Below are positions 7,996 to 16,541 of a stretch of 42,317 nucleotides of DNA, piece by piece. The notes below the pieces were generated by a model. That model saw only the letters and a program-made list of their open reading frames with translations, was not told where the DNA came from and made no database searches. Numbering within the stretch: position 1 is the stretch's first letter; each line of letters begins with the position of its first letter. A program made the position numbers and the translations under genes. Source of the stretch: JBAXGW01 sp037139195. Lineage in GTDB: Bacteria; Bacteroidota; Bacteroidia; Bacteroidales; JAHJDW01. The stretch lies in assembly GCA_037139195.1 (NCBI GenBank), contig JBAXGW010000036.1, positions 1-42,317 on the forward strand, read 5' to 3'.

Positions 7996-8862
7996 TTATA
8001 ATCCGACAACGGTAATGCCTATGTCACGAGGGTTAACACAAAGAACCGGTATTTGTTCTGCATTAAAAATAATTTGTTCGTCCCATGGACCTAATATAAA
8101 ACCAGGAATTGGAACCAACGATTCTTCCTCTGTCATAATCATAATTAAGTCAGCATTCATTTCTTTTGAGTACTTAACTAGTTGATTCGCAAAATTTCCA
8201 TCTTTACGATTTGAAACTTTATCTACAAAATCAACGCCATTTTTCTCAAGTATATTTTTTATTTGCTTTGTGATACTCATTATTTTGTTTTTTCTAATGG
8301 CGTCATCTTCGTATTTAGGGAAAAGGTGTATTGTAGAATTAAATTTCTTGCCTAAGTATACAGCCCAAGATAATTTTTGGCGAGCTTCTGAGCTTAAGTC
8401 AATTGGGAAAATTACATTTTTATAACCATGACCAAATGAGCGTTTAGGAATTACAATAGTAGGGCATTTAGAACTTGTTACTACTTTAAGAGCATAGCTT
8501 CCTAATAATTGTTGTTGTAAACCAACTTTACCATGAGTTCCTAATATAACAAAGTTAGCTCCAATTTCATCTGCTACTTCACTTATTGTTGAGAAGATGC
8601 TTCCTTCACGAGCTAAAAAGTCAACTTCTACTCCCATTTTTTTATTGTAAGATGAAGCAATTTCTTTAAGCTTAGTCTCAATAAACTCTTCATTTTGATT
8701 TTCTTTTTTCAAAAGAGATTTTGTTTCCTTGTTAATTACATGCAGTAATGTAACTTTAAAGTTAAGAAACTTAGCGATTTCTACTGCATGGTTTATAGCA
8801 TTATCACACACTTCAGAAAAATCGGTAGGAACCAGCAATAAGTCATTCATTTTAGATAGCAT
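7996..8862 (-). CDS. Tandem universal stress protein (UspA family)
   Basis: A 288-residue paralogue of the neighbouring protein at 6989-7861, again with two UspA domains. Domain 1 begins LLLVPTDFSE and keeps the nucleotide loop LGTHGKVG plus GSYALKV. Domain 2 replaces the glycines (MTEEESLVPIPGF then GPWDEQ) and ends with VLCVNP and a VVGL tail. The shared degenerate second domain and shared tail show that the pair arose by gene duplication after domain fusion. It has its own putative promoter and terminator. A second Met at codon 5 (8850) is an alternative start. The cyclase pair lies directly upstream on the same strand. Confidence 0.9.
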   Translation of the reverse strand: MLSKMNDLLLVPTDFSEVCDNAINHAVEIAKFLNFKVTLLHVINKETKSLLKKENQNEEFIETKLKEIASSYNKKMGVEVDFLAREGSIFSTISEVADEIGANFVILGTHGKVGLQQQLLGSYALKVVTSSKCPTIVIPKRSFGHGYKNVIFPIDLSSEARQKLSWAVYLGKKFNSTIHLFPKYEDDAIRKNKIMSITKQIKNILEKNGVDFVDKVSNRKDGNFANQLVKYSKEMNADLIMIMTEEESLVPIPGFILGPWDEQIIFNAEQIPVLCVNPRDIGITVVGL

Positions 8863-8907
8863 AGTTCAAGGTATTTAGTTAAGTTTAATATTCATATTTA
8901 TACTTTG

Positions 8908-8938
8908 CAAAAATAATACAAAATAGACTGAAAGTAAA
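8908..8938 (-). promoter_or_regulatory. Putative promoter for universal stress gene
   Basis: On the minus strand a TATTTTTG box (8908-8915) matches TAnnTTTG, and a TTTA (8935-8938), one base off the TTTG -33 box, lies exactly 19 bases upstream. The spacing to the start at 8862 leaves a leader of about 40 bases. It suggests that this gene is transcribed separately from the cyclase genes. Confidence 0.45.
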
Positions 8939-8946
8939 ATTTTATA

Positions 8947-10755
8947 TTAATTATTTATGTTTTCTTGACATCTGTTAATGTAATAATCGATAAATTTGTC
9001 GTCTTTATTACATTTTGCCAATTTGTTAAAAATCTTTAAGCTATCATTATACTCTTCTGCAATAAATAAAACTACTGCATCTTCAAAATCATCTTTTGTC
9101 TCTATTTTTATTATATCTGATTTATAGTGACTAAAAAGCACCATTTCATACAAATCAATAGGATAAACCCTGCCTTTAATTTTTAGAGGTCCTAAATATC
9201 GATGAAAATAGTCACTATTTTTCTTGGTTTCAAGAATTAAGGAATCAGAAACAATAGCTTGTGCATTATACTGTTTTGACAAATTCTGCAAGCGAGCAGC
9301 AATATTTACTGCATCGGAAATTACAGTCATTTCTAAACGATCTACCGACCCCAACGTACCAACCATAATATCACCAAAATGAATTCCAATCGCTATTGCT
9401 AAGTCATCTAAACCTTTTCTTTGTCGATATCTATTTATTCTATACAAATCGCTTTGGGTTTCGTAAGCAGCTTTAATTGCATCAACTGGAGATTCGTTAA
9501 ATACAGCCATTATAGAATCACCAATTAGTTTATCAACAAAACCACTATTATCAGTAATTTTAGGAATCATTCTTTTAAAATAGCTATTGATAAAATTGAA
9601 GTTTTCGATAGGATTCATTTCTTCTGAATAAGAACTAAATCTTCTGATATCTGTGAAAACAATAGTTTTTCGTTGAAAAGAGGCATCCCCAGATTTCACT
9701 TGAGTTACATCATCTTTCTTTAGATATTTTAAATAATCAATAGGGACAAATCTTTTGTATGATTTTATTGTTTCATCGAGTGTATCGTAGTAGCTTTTCA
9801 TTTGATCTGCTTTTAATGCAGATTCAGTTATATCAGAAACAATACCATCATAAAATAATGGATTTTTTTTGCTGTCTTTTACTAATCTCGCTGATTCTCT
9901 GATAAATATTTGCGTTCCATCTTTTCTAATAAAAGTAGAATCAAAATTTTCTACTTTACCTGTTTTCTCAATTTCTCTTTTAAAACGAGCTCTATCATAA
10001 CCCCTGGAAGAAATTTCGCGTTCGTAATCAGTAGCAATTAATTCTTCTATCCCTTTATAACCAAGAATTTTACATAATTTTTTATTGGCAATCAGCAATT
10101 TCCCTTCTGGCGTGGAGCGATAAACTCCAACTGGTAAATTTTTAAATAATTCAGAATAGTTACTATTTCCTTCAAGACCTTCAACTAACTCACGAACTTG
10201 AGCGAGATGAATCATTTTTTGTTTTTGACGTAAAATTTTAGCTGAGTCGGTATAATATTTATGGTTTTCGATAAAATTGAGCTGTTGTTTATACCAACTA
10301 ACTAGCGAAACATTGTATCCATGAGCATTCCACTCACGAAGAAGTTTTTGAGCAGTAGTAAAAAAATCATCTCTGCCCAAATAATCTAAATCGGCATCGC
10401 AAAGAATTTTATCCAATAAGGTACTAGGATTTTGAGGCAATTTAGTTGACAGAATCATATCCGAAATAATTCCAATTTCCTCGGTATTATAACCATATCG
10501 GGGCAACTCTGATTTCACAATTTCTACAGATGCATGCTCATTATCGCTATATTGTTTTAAAAATCCAGCATCATGGAACAAAGCTGCAGTTTTTAAAAGC
10601 ACCAATTGTTTTGCTATTATATTTTCCTTTTCGGCAAGACGCATCGCTGCCTCAAAAACATCTAGTGTATGGTGAGCGCCGTGATAATGGAGAGCCTCTG
10701 GAAGTTCGTTTTCCAGACGATTTAAAATATAATTCTTAGCTGCATAAAAATCCAT
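8947..10755 (-). CDS. HD domain - PAS - class III nucleotide cyclase
   Basis: A 602-residue soluble signalling protein. Residues 1-180 form an HD-type metal phosphohydrolase domain (His29, His61-Asp62 in LFHDAG, Asp120/122 in CDADLD). Residues 200-310 form a PAS domain (NLPVGVYRSTPEG; FIRKDGT; GIVSDITE). Residues 360-540 form a class III cyclase with both metal Asp residues (Asp369 in FTDIRRF, Asp413 in IGDS), specificity Lys409, Thr477 at the adenine-discriminating position and transition-state Asn484/Arg488. The Lys/Thr pair is that of class IIIb adenylate cyclases, so cAMP is the likely product. A 60-residue tail follows. It starts 12 bases after the other cyclase gene, so the two form an operon. 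No signal peptide or membrane segment is seen. An HD domain could hydrolyse a phosphoester, but its substrate is unknown. Confidence 0.85.
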   Translation of the reverse strand: MDFYAAKNYILNRLENELPEALHYHGAHHTLDVFEAAMRLAEKENIIAKQLVLLKTAALFHDAGFLKQYSDNEHASVEIVKSELPRYGYNTEEIGIISDMILSTKLPQNPSTLLDKILCDADLDYLGRDDFFTTAQKLLREWNAHGYNVSLVSWYKQQLNFIENHKYYTDSAKILRQKQKMIHLAQVRELVEGLEGNSNYSELFKNLPVGVYRSTPEGKLLIANKKLCKILGYKGIEELIATDYEREISSRGYDRARFKREIEKTGKVENFDSTFIRKDGTQIFIRESARLVKDSKKNPLFYDGIVSDITESALKADQMKSYYDTLDETIKSYKRFVPIDYLKYLKKDDVTQVKSGDASFQRKTIVFTDIRRFSSYSEEMNPIENFNFINSYFKRMIPKITDNSGFVDKLIGDSIMAVFNESPVDAIKAAYETQSDLYRINRYRQRKGLDDLAIAIGIHFGDIMVGTLGSVDRLEMTVISDAVNIAARLQNLSKQYNAQAIVSDSLILETKKNSDYFHRYLGPLKIKGRVYPIDLYEMVLFSHYKSDIIKIETKDDFEDAVVLFIAEEYNDSLKIFNKLAKCNKDDKFIDYYINRCQENINN

Positions 10756-10767
10756 AACTACATCTTT

Positions 10768-13700
10768 CTATAACTGATTAATTGAATTATGTCTTTCTAT
10801 GAACAATCTATTAGGTTGAAGCCCCATTTCATCATTAGATAATTCAGGAATTATTCTATCAACAAAATACATATCAACTTCACCTCGGTTTTTAACAGGT
10901 TTTTTACCACGATAAGAACATTCAAAGAAATCTTTTATATATTCATAGGTATCGCCAGAAATGTTTATTTTCCATGCCTCGCCAGAAGACTCAACTCGGC
11001 TTGCTGTATTAACAGTATCTCCCCAAACATCGTAAGCAAATTTATTTTTACCAACTACACCAGCAATAATAGGACCGGTATGCATTCCTATACGCAATTC
11101 CCACTTACTTCCTTCTTCTGATTCAAGAGCAAGTTTGCGCATAAATTCTTGCATTTCGAAAGCGGCTAAAATCATATCTATTGGATTAGATAAGTTTGTA
11201 ATTGGTATTCCGCCTACACACATATATGAATCGCCAATAGTTTTAATTTTTTCTAAATTATGACGCAAGCAAACATCATCGAAAAACATGAATCTTTTAT
11301 CCAATTCTTTAATTAGCTGTTGGGGCTCCATAACTTGAGCGATTTTTGTAAACCCCTTAAAATCAGCAAACATTACCGTCGTTAAATCATAAAACTGTGT
11401 TTTAGCATAGCCTTTAGTTTTAAGTTCTTGAGCTATTCTAAAAGGCAAAATATTTAATAGTAACTTATCCGATTTTTCTTTTTCAACTTCAATTTCCTGT
11501 TGGCGTTTAACTAATTCTGAAGTTCGTTCAACTACAATGTGTTCAAGTCTTTGTTTTGCAGCGATAAGCCTTCTGTTAGAAAGTACAACTCCCAGATACA
11601 ATAACACAATAAAAATAGCTCCATATAAAAAATATCCCCAAAAAGACAAATACCACGGAGGAAGAATTACAAAAGAGTAACTATCAATTTCACTTATTTT
11701 TCCAAAAATATTTCGGGCTTTTACTTTAAAAACATAATTGCCAGCACTTAAGTTAGTGTATTCTTTTGAGCTTGCCTTTCTCCATGCCGACCATTTTTTA
11801 TCGTACCCTTCTAAAATATACGAATATTCGGTAGCAGACTCGTCGAAGAAATTGGGTGCAGCAAATAAAAATCGCAAAGAATTGAAAGAGTAATTTAGAA
11901 ATGGAATTGCATTTTTTGATTGTGAAAATAAATTGTTTTCTAAAGAATCGAAATTATGTAGACCATAAAAGATTGTTGTATCCCGTTCAAATGCAATTAC
12001 CTTCCTAACTAGAGATCTATAGGGCTTTTCATAATGAAAATTTATATTTTTATTGTATTGATATAAACCGTCATCACCACACATCCATACAATATTTTTC
12101 TCGCAATAGAAATTATACATCTCCATTTGTGGAATTGGCTGAAAAGGAGCTGAATAAAATTCATATTTTTTGTCTTTGTTTTTTTTACCCAAAACAATAT
12201 ACCGAGTTTTATTATTTTTAGAGTAAAACTGAGCCCAAATATTACCTGTAGAGTCCTTTGCTATTTGATTAACTGAAAAGTAATTGTAAAAAATATGATT
12301 AACAAAGCGTTCGTCCTTTTCAAATTTTAATTTACCTTTTGTAAAACTAGGAATGTACATTCCTTTTTTTGATATTATTGATATTTCACCTAATAAATCT
12401 CTAACATAAACAGTATTATCATATTCTAATCCAGATTTATCATCTGACATAGTTACGATAAAGTTGTAAGGAGCTATTTTAGAATTTAATATATTATTTT
12501 TAACTATCTGAATCACACCAATTTTAGTACTTCCATAATCGAACCAAATTCGGCCAGCATTATCTTGAGCTAGTGAATTTGATTTTTCTTCAGAACCTTT
12601 TATTTTTTTTATTAATTTATATCCATTAGCCTCAATTTCGAATACAAATATACCTTCAATAGAAGCAACGAATAAAAGCTCTGGGTTTATATTAGATTGT
12701 AGTATTTTATAAAAAGAACCTGAACAAATCTGTTCTGCCTTAGAATCTTTAATGATATGTAAGCCATCTGTAGCAGCTGCTAATAAATCCGTTTTACCAT
12801 GATGCGTAATTTTTTGCAAATCCCAACATTGTTGTTTTACTTCTTTAATTGCTTTGTATTTGCTAGATTCATAAGTAAACTCATCAGTCCAATCAGGCTG
12901 AACATTAGCTTTATCCATATAAAAAGCACCTTGCCATGTGGCAGCATACAATTTGCCATTATAACGTTCAATATCAAGAACACTACCTTTTAGCCCGAAA
13001 GAATCGTCCCAAAAGGTTATTGGACTGGATGTTTCTGCCTTTGTAATTCCAACATCTAAAGCTAACCACAAAGCATCTTGATCATCTTGCCAAATATAAT
13101 TATGAGAGTCATTTATAACACCATTGCTTTTATTAAGCATTTGGACCAAATTGCCTTTAAAATCAATTATTACTGTACCGCCTTTAAGTGTTAAAATAGC
13201 TAATAAATTATTTTTCAATAATTTAGCATACAAGACTCTGTTGCTAAGTAGATATTCATCAACTTTTGTATAAAACTTTGTAAGAATCCTATTATTATTA
13301 AAAACAGAGTTTTTATCAATTTTATCGATTAAATACAATCCGTTATTAACAGTTACAACTAAATCTTTACTTTTGTTGTAGGGGACGATTTTTACAACTG
13401 CTGTGTCCTTCATGCTATTACCATGCACTGGCACTAGTTTTCCCTTATCAAGTAGAGTAATGCCAACACCATCTTGCCAAACAGCAATTTTGCCATGTAA
13501 AATAACCATGCTATTTTGACGCTTTAGGGGCCAAGTGGTGATTTTGTTAAATTTCCATTGAAAAAGGTACTTGTGTGTATTAAAGTAAATACCACCTTTA
13601 TAGTAAAACATGTCAAAAGCAAAAGTGAAATCGCGCTGTTCAGGTTTAATTTTATCTAACAAGGAAACATATTGATATTTACCATACTTATTTGGCTTTA

Positions 13701-14019
13701 GGTATCCAAACTCTCCTGATCCTGTTACAAAAATAGTATTATTCGAATCTAGAGCTAAACTAGTTACAGTATTTCTTTGTGGCAAAGGAATTAAATCCCA
13801 ATTTACTCCATCATACTCTATAACACCATCGCCATTAGCAAAATAAATAACACCTCGTTTATCTTGTAAAATTCCCCAATTTTGGGAATAACCTTTATAT
13901 TCTCGCGGATGGTAATTACAAATAATCGGCTTTCCTATTTCAGATGTCTGACTTTTAGTTTCGTGACAAACAAAAAAAACAAAAAAACAGATAATAAACT
14001 TAAACAAAAATCTTCCCAT
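10768..14019 (-). CDS. Membrane sensor: beta-propeller - Y_Y_Y - class III adenylate cyclase
   Basis: A 1083-residue transmembrane receptor. After a signal peptide (1-23) a long periplasmic part shows repeated propeller strands (for example WGILQDKRGVIYFANGDGV, then GxIW and DALWLALD units), like the sensor of hybrid two-component systems. A Y_Y_Y domain follows (about 733-787; YSYILEGYDKKWSAW), then a single membrane helix (about 792-814), a coiled signalling helix, and a class III cyclase (about 870-1050). Metal-binding Asp886 and Asp930, specificity Lys926 and Asp997 (YDVWGD), and Asn1004/Arg1008 are all present, the class IIIa adenylate cyclase set. It therefore looks like a receptor that answers a periplasmic ligand by making cAMP. 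It heads an operon with the HD-PAS-cyclase. The 236 bases upstream (14020-14255) are AT-rich; I see no sure promoter in them. Confidence 0.9.
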   Translation of the reverse strand: MGRFLFKFIICFFVFFVCHETKSQTSEIGKPIICNYHPREYKGYSQNWGILQDKRGVIYFANGDGVIEYDGVNWDLIPLPQRNTVTSLALDSNNTIFVTGSGEFGYLKPNKYGKYQYVSLLDKIKPEQRDFTFAFDMFYYKGGIYFNTHKYLFQWKFNKITTWPLKRQNSMVILHGKIAVWQDGVGITLLDKGKLVPVHGNSMKDTAVVKIVPYNKSKDLVVTVNNGLYLIDKIDKNSVFNNNRILTKFYTKVDEYLLSNRVLYAKLLKNNLLAILTLKGGTVIIDFKGNLVQMLNKSNGVINDSHNYIWQDDQDALWLALDVGITKAETSSPITFWDDSFGLKGSVLDIERYNGKLYAATWQGAFYMDKANVQPDWTDEFTYESSKYKAIKEVKQQCWDLQKITHHGKTDLLAAATDGLHIIKDSKAEQICSGSFYKILQSNINPELLFVASIEGIFVFEIEANGYKLIKKIKGSEEKSNSLAQDNAGRIWFDYGSTKIGVIQIVKNNILNSKIAPYNFIVTMSDDKSGLEYDNTVYVRDLLGEISIISKKGMYIPSFTKGKLKFEKDERFVNHIFYNYFSVNQIAKDSTGNIWAQFYSKNNKTRYIVLGKKNKDKKYEFYSAPFQPIPQMEMYNFYCEKNIVWMCGDDGLYQYNKNINFHYEKPYRSLVRKVIAFERDTTIFYGLHNFDSLENNLFSQSKNAIPFLNYSFNSLRFLFAAPNFFDESATEYSYILEGYDKKWSAWRKASSKEYTNLSAGNYVFKVKARNIFGKISEIDSYSFVILPPWYLSFWGYFLYGAIFIVLLYLGVVLSNRRLIAAKQRLEHIVVERTSELVKRQQEIEVEKEKSDKLLLNILPFRIAQELKTKGYAKTQFYDLTTVMFADFKGFTKIAQVMEPQQLIKELDKRFMFFDDVCLRHNLEKIKTIGDSYMCVGGIPITNLSNPIDMILAAFEMQEFMRKLALESEEGSKWELRIGMHTGPIIAGVVGKNKFAYDVWGDTVNTASRVESSGEAWKINISGDTYEYIKDFFECSYRGKKPVKNRGEVDMYFVDRIIPELSNDEMGLQPNRLFIERHNSINQL

Positions 14020-14255
14020 ATATATGATTGAAAAACTTTATAAAATTAAAAATTAAAATTAAACAAAACACTATGTTTCTAATATTTATTAAATTAATTC
14101 TGCAAAAAACAAAACAAAAGATAAATTTAGGTCTTTGAATTTCATTAAATTAAAAAACAAGTTTAGATTTTGAATTTGCATTTTTTTTTTGTTATTTCGT
14201 AGTCTAATAATTCTTCCACGTATTAACTTTTGATTAAAATTCAAATAAAAAAAAC

Positions 14256-15245
14256 ATGGCAAATTTATCAACCAAATATCTGGGACTAGATTTAAAAAGC
14301 CCAATAATTGTTAGCAGTTCTGAACTTACAAATGATATTGAAAATCTTAAGAAATTTGAACAACTTGGTGCTGGAGCTATTGTTTTAAAATCTTTATTTG
14401 AAGAGCAAATAACTATAGAATCACGCCATTCTCAATCATATAACAAACGTTATGGTTTTTCTTATCCAGAAGTAGAAGATTACATAAGCAACTACTCTCA
14501 TAAAAATACACTAGCTGAATATATTGACTTTTTGAAAAAAGCTAAATCAGAACTTACAATTCCGGTAATTGCGAGCATTAACTGCGTATCGTCTTCTGAG
14601 TGGGTTTCATTTGCCAGAGAGATTGAGAAAGCAGGCGCTGATGCTCTTGAGTTAAATCTATTTGTGTTGCCGTCTGATCCAGACCGTTTTCCAGAAGACA
14701 ACGAAGATGTGTATTTTGATTTAGTAAATAATATCAAAAGAGAAACTAGCTTGCCTATTTCTTTAAAAATAAGCACATACTTCTCTAGCATAGCTTATAC
14801 CATCAAAAAATTATCATGGACAGGAGTTTCGGGGATAGTTCTTTTTAATCGCTTTTATTCTCCAGACATTGACATTGATAATCTAACAATAAATTCATCA
14901 GCTGTTTTTAGTAAACCAGAAGATATTTCTACATCATTGAAATGGATTGCAATAATGTCGGAGCAAGTTGATTGCGATTTATGTTCGTCAACAGGTGTTC
15001 ACGATGGAACTGGTGCAATTAAACAATTATTAGCTGGTGCGAAAGCTGTAATGATTTGTTCTACTCTTTATAAAAATGGATTTGAACAAATTACTGCTAT
15101 CAACAAACAAATTGAAACCTGGATGGATAGCAAAAACTTTTCAACAATTGAAGATTTCAGAGGCAAACTATGTGCAAATAAAGCTGAAAACCCAGCAGCT
15201 TGGGAACGAGTTCAGTTTATGAAATATTATTCTGGAATAGAATAA
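14256..15245 (+). CDS. Dihydroorotate dehydrogenase-like TIM-barrel flavoprotein
   Basis: A 329-residue protein of the dihydroorotate dehydrogenase fold. It opens with the family strand LDLKSPIIVSS and keeps the FMN-type C-terminal part (LSWTGVSGIVLFNR; SSTGVHDGTGAIKQLLAGAKAVMICSTLY). The segment that in true PyrD enzymes reads LN-x-SCPN is replaced by ELNLFVLPSD (residues 132-141), so the catalytic Cys/Ser region is not conserved. The enzyme may thus act on another substrate, and I do not assign pyrD. It stands alone, divergent from the cyclase operon, and ends in a clear terminator. Confidence 0.8.
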   Translation: MANLSTKYLGLDLKSPIIVSSSELTNDIENLKKFEQLGAGAIVLKSLFEEQITIESRHSQSYNKRYGFSYPEVEDYISNYSHKNTLAEYIDFLKKAKSELTIPVIASINCVSSSEWVSFAREIEKAGADALELNLFVLPSDPDRFPEDNEDVYFDLVNNIKRETSLPISLKISTYFSSIAYTIKKLSWTGVSGIVLFNRFYSPDIDIDNLTINSSAVFSKPEDISTSLKWIAIMSEQVDCDLCSSTGVHDGTGAIKQLLAGAKAVMICSTLYKNGFEQITAINKQIETWMDSKNFSTIEDFRGKLCANKAENPAAWERVQFMKYYSGIE

Positions 15246-15255
15246 CACATCAATT

Positions 15256-15281
15256 AAAAGCTCCAAACTTGGAGCTTTTTT
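15256..15281 (+). terminator. Rho-independent terminator
   Basis: A stem AAAAGCTCCAA / TTGGAGCTTTT with a tiny loop, followed by T residues, lies 11 bases after the stop of the dihydroorotate-dehydrogenase-like gene. Textbook form. Confidence 0.9.
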
Positions 15282-15315
15282 AACTTAATATGCTAATATA
15301 GCTATAAAATCTAAT

Positions 15316-15323
15316 TATCTTTG
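15316..15323 (+). promoter_or_regulatory. Putative -7 promoter box (TATCTTTG) that rules out the upstream TTG start
   Basis: The box matches TAnnTTTG perfectly. It overlaps a TTG codon at 15321 that would otherwise extend the glycosyltransferase frame by ten codons. If this is the promoter, transcription begins after it and translation must start at the ATG at 15351. No good -33 box is visible. Confidence 0.45.
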
Positions 15324-15350
15324 TTTTCTGAAAAAATTCAATTATCAGAA

Positions 15351-16541
15351 ATGTTAAAAATCCATATCGCAATACCAATTTTAGACGAATTGGATTACAT
15401 TGAAAACACAATAGCTTGCATTAACAAACAATCCTACACTGAATTTCAGATTTATATTTGTGTTAATCAACCTGACTTTTGGTGGGAAGGCGAAAGAATT
15501 GAAAAATGTTTAAACAATCAAAAGACCATTGAATGGCTCAGATCAAATCATCCAACTATTATAATAATTGACAAATCGAGTAAAGGAAATGGATGGAAAG
15601 ACAAAGATCATGGTGTAGGCTGGGCTCGAAAAATACTAATGGATAAAATAGCTGAATCAACTACTGAATCAGATATTATTGTTTCACTTGATGCTGACAC
15701 CGAGATTTCTGATAACTATTTAGAATCGATAATTACAGCATTTAATGATAATCCAAATGCTTTAGCACTTTCAAATCCATATTACCACAAACTTACCAAG
15801 AATGTAAATTCAAATATTGCTGTTTTACGTTACGAAATTTACATGCGCTGTTATGCAATTAACATGATGTTAATAAAATCGCCTTATGCCTTTACTGCAC
15901 TTGGCTCGGCAATATCATTTCCAATTAAATCATACAAAATGATTAAGGGAATTGCCCCTAAAAAGAGTGGTGAAGATTTTTATTTTTTGCAAAGACTAAG
16001 AAAAACAGGCAATTTACTAGTTTGGAATTCTTCAACCGTATTTCCTGCTAGCAGATTCTCAAACAGAGTGTTTTTTGGAACAGGACCAGCAATGATTAAA
16101 GGAAATAATGGAGATTGGAGTTCATATCCTATCTATCATTTCTCACTTTTTGAAAATATAAATAAAACATATAAATGTTTCCATCAACTTTTTACCGAAG
16201 ATATTAATACTCCGCTAGATGATTTTTTTAAAGAAACCTTTGGCGAAGAAAATATTTGGAAACCCTTGAGAACAAATTTTAAAACCTTGAAAAATTTTAT
16301 TAATGCCTGTCATAATAAATTTGATGGCTTACGTGTTTTGCAATATGTAAAAACAAATCAAGCTAAAACTGGGCTAACTGATGAGATTTGTCTTTATGAA
16401 AATTTAAAATACTTTTTTAACAAAGAAATAATTGATAAAAGTTTTAAATTTGATGAATCAAACGTTCTAGAATTAAATAAAATTAGAGATATTTTGTTTG
16501 AAAAAGAACAAGAACTACAGAAATCCTGTAAAATAATATGA
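15351..16541 (+). CDS. Family 2 glycosyltransferase
   Basis: A 396-residue GT-A fold enzyme predicted to move a sugar from a nucleotide donor. The start shows the GT2 nucleotide strand and loop IHIAIPILDELDYIENTIACINKQSY. The metal-binding DxD motif appears as SLDADTEIS, and a GEDFYFLQRL acidic segment (about residue 208 of this start) fits the catalytic base region. I chose the ATG at 15351 because the open frame before it overlaps a promoter-like box and begins with TTG. No membrane helices are obvious, so the protein is probably cytosolic. Its stop overlaps the miaA start by 4 bases (ATGA). The acceptor is unknown. Confidence 0.8.
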   Translation: MLKIHIAIPILDELDYIENTIACINKQSYTEFQIYICVNQPDFWWEGERIEKCLNNQKTIEWLRSNHPTIIIIDKSSKGNGWKDKDHGVGWARKILMDKIAESTTESDIIVSLDADTEISDNYLESIITAFNDNPNALALSNPYYHKLTKNVNSNIAVLRYEIYMRCYAINMMLIKSPYAFTALGSAISFPIKSYKMIKGIAPKKSGEDFYFLQRLRKTGNLLVWNSSTVFPASRFSNRVFFGTGPAMIKGNNGDWSSYPIYHFSLFENINKTYKCFHQLFTEDINTPLDDFFKETFGEENIWKPLRTNFKTLKNFINACHNKFDGLRVLQYVKTNQAKTGLTDEICLYENLKYFFNKEIIDKSFKFDESNVLELNKIRDILFEKEQELQKSCKII

